Under the pieces are notes generated by a model. It did no database searches. It was not told the DNA's origin and saw only the letters and a program-made list of their open reading frames with translations. Position numbers and translations under genes: made by a program. This document shows, piece after piece, positions 1 to 5,244 of a stretch of DNA of 5,244 nucleotides. Location: NCBI GenBank assembly GCA_017998755.1, contig JAGOCL010000211.1, positions 1 to 5,244 on the forward strand, read 5' to 3'. How positions within the stretch are numbered: the stretch's first letter is position 1; every line of letters starts with the position of its first letter. The stretch comes from Spirochaetota bacterium (GTDB lineage Bacteria > Spirochaetota > GWE2-31-10 > MWDO01).

Positions 1-704
1 AACTAAGCTTGATTGGTTGGCAGGATAACGTCGATCTCTGTTATAAAGAGGACGTTGGAGCGGCGCATAGCGAAGCGGCGTGGTCGGGTAGAATAGGCGA
101 CGTTCTTTATTATTTTTTTAGAAAAAACGCTCCGGCTCTTACGGGCGTCGAGACGCGTTTGTTTTCAAATAAAATCGGGCTTACCGGTATAACCAAAACT
201 TACGCCTCTGCGGATTTGCATTATGAAAACGATTTTTCGATAACTCAGGTCGCGACAAATATTACAATTACAGACTCTACGGTCGCGACAATCGACAATG
301 CGCTTTATGGGAAGATCGCGCCGCTAAAAGCCGGGATAACTAAAGTTTCTTCAAGTTTCGGCGGTTTTGATTCGGAGGCGGACTTCGAGGTGGTAGCCGA
401 TCTGCCGTTAACGATAAGGGTATTTTTCAACGTAACTTGCGCGGATACAGGAGGCGCGGCTGTTATCTATATAGCCGGAGACGGGGGGCCTGTTCCGCCT
501 GATAAACCTTGGGATTCAACCGGTTTTGCGTCGACAACTAAAATAAGTTCGACGAATTATCAATTTCTATTTACTATGAAGAGAAACACTTCATTTTCGT
601 TTAAATTTACTAAGGGAACTAATATGTGGGAGGTTATACCCTCGAACAGAATATTTGGTTCCTCGGAAGACGCTACGGTCGATTATACAGTCGCATCTTG
701 GTAG
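1..704 (+). CDS. C-terminal part of a secreted/surface protein with Ig-like (BIG2-type) and CBM20-like domains (5' truncated)
   Basis: The reading frame is open to the left edge (first full codon at base 3), so the gene begins outside the window. A TTG at base 9 could be read as a start, but it has no Shine-Dalgarno sequence and no signal peptide follows it. Numbering from that TTG, residues 1-79 are unassigned. Residues about 80-130 resemble a group-2 bacterial Ig-like domain: TITDSTVATID matches the usual 'sssdpsvAtVd' strand, followed by G-K-I-A-P-L-K-A-G-I-T-K-V. Residues about 133-231 resemble the CBM20 starch-binding fold: VFFNV at the start, VIYIAGD, a PWD turn, alternating aromatic strands, then FKFTKG and MWEVIPSNR, matching the family's 'yKf…WE…NR' ending. 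Such modules normally sit at the end of exported proteins and bind glycans or act as spacers. The catalytic or anchoring part is not in view, so substrate and enzyme activity are unknown. Stop codon TAG at 702-704; the next gene has its own promoter. Confidence 0.75.
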   Translation, partial: LSLIGWQDNVDLCYKEDVGAAHSEAAWSGRIGDVLYYFFRKNAPALTGVETRLFSNKIGLTGITKTYASADLHYENDFSITQVATNITITDSTVATIDNALYGKIAPLKAGITKVSSSFGGFDSEADFEVVADLPLTIRVFFNVTCADTGGAAVIYIAGDGGPVPPDKPWDSTGFASTTKISSTNYQFLFTMKRNTSFSFKFTKGTNMWEVIPSNRIFGSSEDATVDYTVASW

Positions 705-754
705 TTATAGAATTGGACAAACTATAAACGTTATGGTATATAGATTTATAACTA
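702..754. repeat. Inverted repeat flanking the argH promoter
   Basis: TAGTTATA at 702-709 and its exact reverse complement TATAACTA at 747-754 bracket the predicted argH promoter. A smaller inverted pair, TTATAG (705-710) and CTATAA (722-727), straddles the -35 element. This could be an operator, but the arms are AT-rich and short, so chance is a serious alternative. I see no convincing ArgR/AhrC ARG box. Confidence 0.25.
714..742 (+). promoter_or_regulatory. Predicted sigma-70-type promoter of argH
   Basis: TGGACA (714-719, 5 of 6 to the TTGACA consensus) is separated by 17 bases from TATATA (737-742, 4 of 6 to TATAAT). A TGG immediately before the -10 gives an extended -10 element. Transcription would start near 749, leaving a leader of about 40 bases. 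A good ribosome site, AGAGGAG at 778-784, lies five bases before the ATG at 790. No attenuator or leader peptide is visible in the leader. Confidence 0.55.
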
Positions 755-789
755 TGGAGACTTTTTGAGAAATAATTAGAGGAGAACCA

Positions 790-2175
790 ATGAGCGACGT
801 GAAAAAACCTTGGGGGGGGAGATTTAGGGAGAAAAATCATCCTTTATTTGAAAAAATGAACAGATCTTTGTCTTTTGATATAAGAATGTATAAAGAGGAT
901 ATAAAACTAAATTCTGCGTATTCAAAAGAGTTGAATCGAATCGGTATTATCAACGACGCCGAACTAAAAGAGATACTTGAAGGACTGAAAATCGTAGAGA
1001 AAGAGATAGAGAGCGGCGGTATAAGCGTATTTGATAACGGGGTCGAAGATATACACATGGGGGTTGAGACTCTGCTTTTTCAGAAAATAGGAGACTCGGC
1101 GAAGAAGATGCATACCGGTAAAAGCAGAAACGATCAGGTTGCGACAGATATTCGAATGTATCTTCTGAAAGAAGTCGAAGCCATATTAGCTCTAATAAAA
1201 GCGTTTCAGACTGAGATAGTATCGATTGCGGAAAGCCGGATCGGCGATCCTATGCCGGGGTTTACCCATTTGAGGCAGGCGCAACCGGTGTTGTTTTCCC
1301 ATTATATGATGTCTTTTTTCTTTTCAATACAGAGAGATTACGAGAGATTATGCGATTTAAAGAAAAGAATATCGATTATGCCGCTAGGTTCCGCCGCTTT
1401 GGCCGGTTCGGCTTTTCCGTTAAATAGAGAAAATTTAATGAAAGAGCTTGGATTTGATAAAATGTGCGATAATTCTATGGACGGCGTATCGTCTAGGGAT
1501 TTTATACTGGAGTTTTTGTCGGATATATCTATTTTATCGATAACTTTATCAAAATTTGCCGAGGATTTTATAATATTTTCGAGCGAGGCGTACAAATTTT
1601 TTGAACTTAGCGATAAGATTACTACCGGATCGTCTATAATGCCCAATAAGAAAAACCCCGACTCGCTTGAATTGACCAGAGGAAAAACGGGAAGATTAAT
1701 AGGAAATATGGTCGCTCTTTTTACTTTACTTAAATCGCTTCCGTCGACTTATAATAAAGATTTGCAAGAGGATAAGGAGCCGCTTTTTGATACGATAGAT
1801 ACCATAAAAGAGGTTCTTGAAGTAAATTTAATTTTATTGCAGTCTATCGAGGTTAAAACTGAAAATATGTTAAATTCTATAGATTCTTTATCGTTTGCGA
1901 CGGAATTAGCCGATTATCTTGCTAAAAATAACCTTCCTTTTAGGGAAGCTCACCATATAGTCGGTTCAATAGTAGGAGATTGTCTTGATAAGGGGCGGCT
2001 TCTAAAAGACTTAAAAGAGAGCGATTTAGAAGTATACTGCGAGTTATTTAAAGGTATAGGGGATAAATGGTCTGATATAATCTCAATAACTTCAAAAAGA
2101 AATCTTTATGGCGGAACCGGCGTTGAATCTGTAAAAAAACAGATAGAAAGCGCAAAAAATTTTATTGAAAAATAA
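790..2175 (+). CDS. argH: Argininosuccinate lyase (EC 4.3.2.1)
   Basis: This cytoplasmic enzyme of the fumarase/aspartase superfamily splits argininosuccinate into arginine and fumarate, the last step of arginine biosynthesis. The 461-residue length is typical, and the protein is complete. Diagnostic motifs in order: KPWGGRF near the N-terminus; VEDIHMGVE; HTGKSRNDQ at 108-116; GFTHLRQAQP with the conserved active-site His160; and the superfamily signature GSSIMPNKKNPD at 280-291. By family comparison Ser281, the first serine of that flexible loop, is the catalytic base. The C-terminal NLPFREAHHIVG and YGGTGVESVKKQI are also ArgH-typical. No key residue is missing. The ATG at 790 follows a strong ribosome site (AGAGGAG, 778-784) and starts just before the conserved N-terminal motif. 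No other arg gene is in view, so it appears to be an isolated gene with its own promoter. An eight-G run at 812-819 lies within codons 8-10. Confidence 0.97.
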   Translation: MSDVKKPWGGRFREKNHPLFEKMNRSLSFDIRMYKEDIKLNSAYSKELNRIGIINDAELKEILEGLKIVEKEIESGGISVFDNGVEDIHMGVETLLFQKIGDSAKKMHTGKSRNDQVATDIRMYLLKEVEAILALIKAFQTEIVSIAESRIGDPMPGFTHLRQAQPVLFSHYMMSFFFSIQRDYERLCDLKKRISIMPLGSAALAGSAFPLNRENLMKELGFDKMCDNSMDGVSSRDFILEFLSDISILSITLSKFAEDFIIFSSEAYKFFELSDKITTGSSIMPNKKNPDSLELTRGKTGRLIGNMVALFTLLKSLPSTYNKDLQEDKEPLFDTIDTIKEVLEVNLILLQSIEVKTENMLNSIDSLSFATELADYLAKNNLPFREAHHIVGSIVGDCLDKGRLLKDLKESDLEVYCELFKGIGDKWSDIISITSKRNLYGGTGVESVKKQIESAKNFIEK

Positions 2176-2183
2176 ATTTATTT
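2170..2183. repeat. AT-only palindrome over the argH stop codon, followed by a T-rich stretch
   Basis: AAATAAATTTATTT is a perfect 14-base palindrome containing the argH stop TAA (2173-2175). It is followed by T-rich sequence (2186-2201) broken by single Gs. It could act as a weak intrinsic terminator for argH, but a stem of only A-T pairs without a proper loop would be unstable. The T-rich stretch also serves as the upstream part of the next promoter. Confidence 0.3.
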
Positions 2184-2185
2184 GG

Positions 2186-2213
2186 TTGTTTTTTGTTTTT
2201 TATATGCTATAAT
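2186..2213 (+). promoter_or_regulatory. Predicted extended -10 promoter of the LPP20 lipoprotein operon
   Basis: TATAAT at 2208-2213 is a perfect -10 hexamer preceded by TGC, forming a consensus extended -10 (TGnTATAAT). A weak -35, TTGTTT at 2186-2191 (3 of 6), sits 16 bases upstream, which is tolerable for an extended -10 promoter. The expected transcription start near 2220 leaves a leader of about 20 bases before the ATG at 2240. The lipoprotein genes can therefore be expressed independently of argH. Confidence 0.65.
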
Positions 2214-2225
2214 AATTGTTGTCTT

Positions 2226-2231
2226 CGGAGG
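2226..2231 (+). promoter_or_regulatory. Ribosome binding site that fixes the start of the large lipoprotein gene
   Basis: CGGAGG lies eight bases before the ATG at 2240. An in-frame TTG at 2216 would add eight residues. It has no ribosome site, overlaps the promoter region and sits at or before the predicted transcript start. The ATG is also immediately followed by a typical signal peptide (MKKIYFVF…), so 2240 is preferred. Confidence 0.75.
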
Positions 2232-2239
2232 CTGTTTTT

Positions 2240-4165
2240 ATGAAGAAAATTTATTTTGTATTTACCGTTTTGTTTTTTTTATCAATGATCAATTGCGTAA
2301 CGGGGGCGGACAAAGATACAAAAAAAACTAATAAGATAGAATTGCCCGAATGGATATCCGGAGGGACGCCAAAATCTCCCGATTATATTTACGCCGTCGG
2401 CGCGGCGGAGAAATCAAATCTTGCTATGGCGAGAGAGTCGGCCGTTTTGGCGGCGAGAACCGAACTGTCAAAAACAATAGAAGTTAAGGTTGATTCTTTT
2501 GTAAAAGACTATATAGAAAATTCTACTTCCAAAAATAAAAGTTCTATGATTGAATTTACTCAATCATTTTCAAAGCAGATATCGCAATCCGTAATAGTCG
2601 GATCTTTTTTAAAGGATTCGTGGTTAGAAGAAACCAAATCGACGGTTAAATATTACTGCCTCTTGGCTATAAAGTCTAAAGATCTCGAAAAATCTATTGC
2701 GGAAACCAAAGAAAAACTTAGTAAAAATTATCCGGAAATTGAGAAAGAGCTCGACGGAGTGGTTAGCGAGGTCAAAGAAAAACTAAAAATCGAAGAAGAA
2801 CAAATTAAGGAAGAAACTGAAGCTAGAGATAGCGGGAGCGTTTCTACCGAAAAACAAGAGCCCGAGGTATCGACCGGCAAAGAGCCGACTTGGATCAAAA
2901 AATATCCTACCGATAAAAAATACTATATAGGAATCGGTAACGGTTCTTCTCTTCAGGCGGGACAGGATCAAGCAATTAACTCTTTGGTTTCTCAAATAAA
3001 ACTTAAAATAAAGTCTGAACTAAACGATTACGCTAAAGAGGTAAACGGCGTTACCGAAGAAGAAGTGTCCCAAAGTATAAAGATTACCGTTAAAGAGAGT
3101 ATAGAGGACATTGAGATAGTAGATATATGGTATAAAGAGGATAAGGGGTATTGGGTATACAGCAGGTTGAACATAGAAGAATATAAAAGGAAGCAGTTGG
3201 AAAAAATGGAAAACGCTAAGTTAAACGCGTTAGACTTTTTATCTAAATGCGATACCGAGTCTGATCCCGCTTTAGCTTTTAAATATGCGTTTATGGGGTA
3301 TTACAATCTAGCAAAGTACGTTACTAACGCTCTAAAAGCGGATTATAACGGCAAAGAGGTCATAGTCGTAAACGAATTAATCGGACGTATGCAGAAAATT
3401 TTGAGTCAGACTGCAGTTTCTTCAACGCAAGACGGCTTTGAAATAGATAAAATTTCTGCGGAACCGGTAAAAGCGTATTTTGAATTTAAAACTAATAATA
3501 AACCTTTAGCAAATATGCCCGTTCAATTTAAAACAAACGGCGCTAAAACGGATATGTCCGTAAGTTCGACGACGGATAATATGGGTAAAGTATTTTGCGT
3601 CGTAAATAGCGTCGTCGATAAAGTTAAATCGTTTTCGCTATACGCTCAACCGGATTTTAACGAGTTTTTATCGGGGACTCTAGAATATGAAGACGAACAG
3701 GATTTTTACTTGAATAAAATAACGCAACTCGGTTTGCCGGTTAAAGAGGTTACTATTAATGTGAAGAAACCCGTTTTTGGATTTGAATTAGTTCTACTTG
3801 ACGATATGAAAAAAGATACTAGAAATTTATCCAAATTTGACGCGTTTGCTTCAAATATTAAAGATATTCTTTCAGACAGTTTAGACGCCGATTTTACCGA
3901 CGATAAAACGAAGTTTAGTTTCCGTATGATTTGTAGCGGAACTACGACTACGTCTGATTATTCGGGGCAGGTATTTACAAGATTGACGGTTACTTTCAAA
4001 ATTTTAGATAACTCTGCTAATCGCGAGATATATTCGAAAGCGTCGCCCGAGGTCAAGGGGGGGAGCGTAACTGATATAAAATCGGTACAGAAAGCGATCG
4101 ATAAATATCTTGAAGAATATAACGAGCAAATGATAGAAGAGTTATTAAACAGCGGCATTAATTAA
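2240..4165 (+). CDS. Large multidomain lipoprotein with two LPP20-like domains, an Ig-like domain and a possible CsgG/LpoB-like C-terminus
   Basis: The protein has 641 residues and its function is unknown. An N-terminal signal peptide (K2, K3, then a hydrophobic run) ends at MINC, making Cys19 the probable lipidation site. Asn at -1 is not classical, so anchoring is likely rather than certain. The first LPP20-like domain, about 36-150, has PEWI, YIYAVGAAEKSN, an Ala-rich helix with AARTELSK, then VKVDSFVKDYIE. A Lys/Glu-rich, probably coiled linker spans 150-214. A second LPP20-like domain, about 215-320, repeats the layout: PTWIKKYP, YYIGIGNG and a long amphipathic helix. A helical stretch (about 312-375, perhaps TPR-like) precedes an Ig-like region (about 398-485: KPLANMPVQFKTNG…TTDNMGKV). 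The last 130 residues pair a strand ending with a helix (VTFKILDNSANREIYS, then DIKSVQKAIDKYLEEY), recalling CsgG/LpoB-type domains; that match is tentative. LPP20 proteins include Helicobacter Lpp20 and flagellar FlgP, but no flagellar gene is nearby. Confidence 0.8.
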   Translation: MKKIYFVFTVLFFLSMINCVTGADKDTKKTNKIELPEWISGGTPKSPDYIYAVGAAEKSNLAMARESAVLAARTELSKTIEVKVDSFVKDYIENSTSKNKSSMIEFTQSFSKQISQSVIVGSFLKDSWLEETKSTVKYYCLLAIKSKDLEKSIAETKEKLSKNYPEIEKELDGVVSEVKEKLKIEEEQIKEETEARDSGSVSTEKQEPEVSTGKEPTWIKKYPTDKKYYIGIGNGSSLQAGQDQAINSLVSQIKLKIKSELNDYAKEVNGVTEEEVSQSIKITVKESIEDIEIVDIWYKEDKGYWVYSRLNIEEYKRKQLEKMENAKLNALDFLSKCDTESDPALAFKYAFMGYYNLAKYVTNALKADYNGKEVIVVNELIGRMQKILSQTAVSSTQDGFEIDKISAEPVKAYFEFKTNNKPLANMPVQFKTNGAKTDMSVSSTTDNMGKVFCVVNSVVDKVKSFSLYAQPDFNEFLSGTLEYEDEQDFYLNKITQLGLPVKEVTINVKKPVFGFELVLLDDMKKDTRNLSKFDAFASNIKDILSDSLDADFTDDKTKFSFRMICSGTTTTSDYSGQVFTRLTVTFKILDNSANREIYSKASPEVKGGSVTDIKSVQKAIDKYLEEYNEQMIEELLNSGIN

Positions 4166-4172
4166 ATTAATG
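4156..4172. repeat. AT-rich palindrome over the stop codon of the large lipoprotein gene
   Basis: CATTAATT (4156-4163) and its exact reverse complement AATTAATG (4165-4172) are separated by one base and include the stop TAA at 4163-4165. It lies just before the ribosome site of the next gene. It might modulate coupling or act as a processing site. It is not followed by a T-tract, so it is not an intrinsic terminator for plus-strand transcription. It could be chance in AT-rich DNA. Confidence 0.3.
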
Positions 4173-4191
4173 ATAAAAAAAGGAGTGAGAA

Positions 4192-4833
4192 ATGAAAAAA
4201 ATTTTTGCAGTATTTACCTTTGCAACATTTTTACTATCTGTTTTAGTTGCTTGCGGAGGCGGCGGAGAGACGACGGAGACGACGACTGCGCCGACTAGAA
4301 AGAAAAGAGCGGACGTTCCGGCATGGTTTTTAATGCCTCCTCAAACTGAAGACGCGCTATATGCGGTAGGATACGCTAAAAAACAGAATATGCAGTTAGC
4401 TTTAACGACGGCGGCTAGCAGAGCCAGAGACGAGCTATCAAGAGTTCTTGGCGTAAAAGTTTCTAACATGGTAAAAGATTTTATGGAAGAAGGAAGCGTT
4501 GGTTCCGATACTGAAAAGACCGGACAAACTATTGAGTTTTCATCTTCAGTATCAAAATCTATAACTTCAAATTCTATGTCCTTGACTCAAATTTCACAAC
4601 AAGAACTTTACGAGTTGGATAACGGTTATTTTGAAGGTTTTGTTCTAATCAAACTTGCTATTACCGATATGTCGAGTAAGATTGACGAAGTTATGAAGAA
4701 CAATGCGGCGGCTTTTGCTAAGCTAGCGGCTAACAAGTCTTTTGACGAGTTAAATGCAGAGCTAAAAGCTTTAAACGGAACAGATCCCGCTTTAAAACCT
4801 GCCGAAGGCAATCCTGAAGAATCAGACGAATAA
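4192..4833 (+). CDS. LPP20-family lipoprotein
   Basis: This is a 213-residue envelope lipoprotein of unknown role. The signal peptide MKKIFAVFTFATFLL ends in a canonical lipobox, LVAC, with Cys21 as the lipidated residue. A flexible linker follows (GGGG, then Glu/Thr repeats and the basic run RKKR at 36-39). The single LPP20-like domain covers about 43-165: PAWFLMPP with Trp45, LYAVGYAKKQN, an Ala-rich helix with SRARDELSR, then VKVSNMVKDFMEE and a TIEFSSSVSKSI segment. These match the first domain of the preceding gene motif for motif (W-I/F, YAVGxAxKxN, ARxELS, VKVxxxVKD, IEFxxSxSKxI), so the two are paralogues. The C-terminus is Ala-rich, then acidic and probably disordered. AGGAG at 4181-4185, six bases before the ATG, supports the start. 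With only 26 bases after the upstream gene and no promoter seen, it is probably co-transcribed with it. A strong terminator follows. Confidence 0.85.
   Translation: MKKIFAVFTFATFLLSVLVACGGGGETTETTTAPTRKKRADVPAWFLMPPQTEDALYAVGYAKKQNMQLALTTAASRARDELSRVLGVKVSNMVKDFMEEGSVGSDTEKTGQTIEFSSSVSKSITSNSMSLTQISQQELYELDNGYFEGFVLIKLAITDMSSKIDEVMKNNAAAFAKLAANKSFDELNAELKALNGTDPALKPAEGNPEESDE
4267..4284 (+). repeat. Two tandem copies of a 9-base unit
   Basis: GAGACGACG is present twice in a row and encodes Glu-Thr-Thr-Glu-Thr-Thr, followed by another Thr. It lies in the linker between the lipid anchor and the folded domain. Changes in copy number would keep the frame and only lengthen or shorten the tether. 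Confidence 0.7.
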
Positions 4834-4838
4834 GTTTT

Positions 4839-4871
4839 AAAAAAAATGGCTATCAATGATAGCCATTTTTT
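4839..4871. terminator. Intrinsic terminator, probably bidirectional
   Basis: TGGCTATCA (4847-4855) and its exact reverse complement TGATAGCCA (4857-4865) are one base apart. In practice they would fold as a stem of about seven pairs with a five-base loop. Eight As precede the stem and six Ts follow it, so the signal works on either strand and the A/T flanks can extend the stem. It starts six bases after the stop of the LPP20 lipoprotein gene and should end that operon. Confidence 0.9.
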
Positions 4872-4897
4872 CAATTATTTGGGATACCAAAAATCTT

Positions 4898-5244
4898 ATG
4901 AAAAAAAACTACTTTGTTATTATCGCATTGATATTCTTAATTAACGGGGCTAATTCCCAATTAATCTTAAAGGGAAACTACGGTATAAACAATGCAAAGT
5001 TTTTTAATAGTCCGCCTGTAAATGGGGATTATCTATATTTTTCTTTTTTGAATCAGGCTTTTTCGGAAAATAAAGAGAAACGCTATATTATGAATTGTCT
5101 GAACGAGATAGCAAAATTTATTTCGTTAGAAATTGAATTTAATTCGTACGATCAAACTTTCGGTTCGTTTATGTTATCTGATCGAAAAATTACCGCGACG
5201 GGAGATTCTGAGATTACTTTAGACGTAGTCGATTATGTAAAGAT
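4898..5244 (+). CDS. N-terminal part of an exported protein with a diverged LPP20-like segment (3' truncated)
   Basis: The frame runs from an ATG at 4898 to the window edge: 115 complete codons with no stop. The first 20 residues form a classic signal peptide (KK, a hydrophobic core of Val/Ile/Ala/Leu/Phe, then GANS before Gln21). There is no lipobox cysteine, so the product is probably released into the periplasm or inserted elsewhere in the envelope. Residues about 39-83 (PPVNGDYLYF…, then CLNEIAKFISLEIEF) align by eye with the LPP20 domains upstream (TPKSPDYIYA…, AARTELSKTIEVKV). The Trp and the VG of YAVG are lost, so this is a remote match. The ribosome site is weak (GGGAT at 4881-4885, 12 bases before the ATG) and I see no convincing promoter between the terminator and the start. 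The start is chosen because the signal peptide begins directly at this ATG. Confidence 0.7.
   Translation, partial: MKKNYFVIIALIFLINGANSQLILKGNYGINNAKFFNSPPVNGDYLYFSFLNQAFSENKEKRYIMNCLNEIAKFISLEIEFNSYDQTFGSFMLSDRKITATGDSEITLDVVDYVK

Noticed and set aside
248..290. Direct repeat GGTCGCGACA at 248-257 and 281-290
   Set aside because: It is in frame 33 bases apart and both copies encode Val-Ala-Thr in neighbouring strands; best explained by similar codons in a repetitive beta-strand pattern.
837..1058. Minus-strand open frame of 73 codons inside argH
   Set aside because: It lies wholly antisense to a clearly coding gene, has a low-complexity Ser/Ile-rich translation and no ribosome site or domain.
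1338..1646. Minus-strand open frame of 102 codons inside argH
   Set aside because: It is antisense to conserved ArgH sequence including the GSS signature loop, and its translation shows no recognisable pattern.
2216..2239. Upstream TTG start adding eight residues to the large lipoprotein
   Set aside because: It overlaps the predicted promoter/transcript start, lacks a ribosome site and would put extra residues before a textbook signal peptide.
2273..2327. T8 (2273-2280) and A8 (2320-2327) runs early in the large lipoprotein gene as possible phase-variation tracts
   Set aside because: Runs of A or T this long are expected in AT-rich DNA encoding a Phe-rich signal peptide and Lys-rich linker.
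2783..2995. Minus-strand open frame of 70 codons inside the large lipoprotein gene
   Set aside because: It mirrors the Lys/Glu-rich linker, whose complement reads as Phe/Leu; no independent support.
3958..4158. Minus-strand open frame of 66 codons inside the large lipoprotein gene
   Set aside because: It is fully antisense to the C-terminal domain, with no ribosome site or homologous pattern.
4626..4874. Minus-strand open frame of 82 codons starting within the terminator
   Set aside because: Its first codons fall in the terminator hairpin and the rest is antisense to the LPP20 gene; it is a by-product of Ala/Lys-rich coding sequence.

Overview
The window is AT-rich bacterial DNA. All five genes lie on the plus strand, and the ends cut the first and last. 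Two genes carry lipoprotein signal peptides and one carries an ordinary secretion signal, which points to a diderm (Gram-negative type) bacterium. One lipoprotein has a loose lipobox (…MINC) of the sort tolerated in spirochaetes, but the phylum cannot be settled from this sequence. No RNA gene, CRISPR array, insertion sequence or integrase is visible.

Layout: (1) bases 1-704 are the 3' end of a gene for a secreted or surface protein. Its tail holds a group-2 bacterial Ig-like domain followed by a domain resembling the CBM20 starch-binding fold. (2) A short gap with a good extended -10 promoter leads to argH (790-2175), a complete argininosuccinate lyase with its signature motifs intact. (3) A second gap carries a consensus TGnTATAAT promoter and leads to two lipoprotein genes, 2240-4165 and 4192-4833. 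They are 26 bases apart and are probably one operon. (4) A hairpin with a flanking A-tract and T-tract (4839-4871) closes that operon. (5) A fifth gene starts at 4898 and runs off the window; it encodes an exported protein.

The most interesting content is the 3' half. The two lipoproteins carry three LPP20-like domains between them, and the start of the fifth gene aligns by eye with the same domain in a diverged form. This looks like a local expansion of one envelope protein family with different anchoring: two lipidated proteins and one apparently soluble. The large member also has a charged helical linker, an Ig-like domain and a C-terminal region that may be CsgG/LpoB-like. A periplasmic or outer-membrane assembly is a reasonable inference, but its function is not shown by the sequence. 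argH is housekeeping arginine biosynthesis and appears functionally unrelated to its neighbours.
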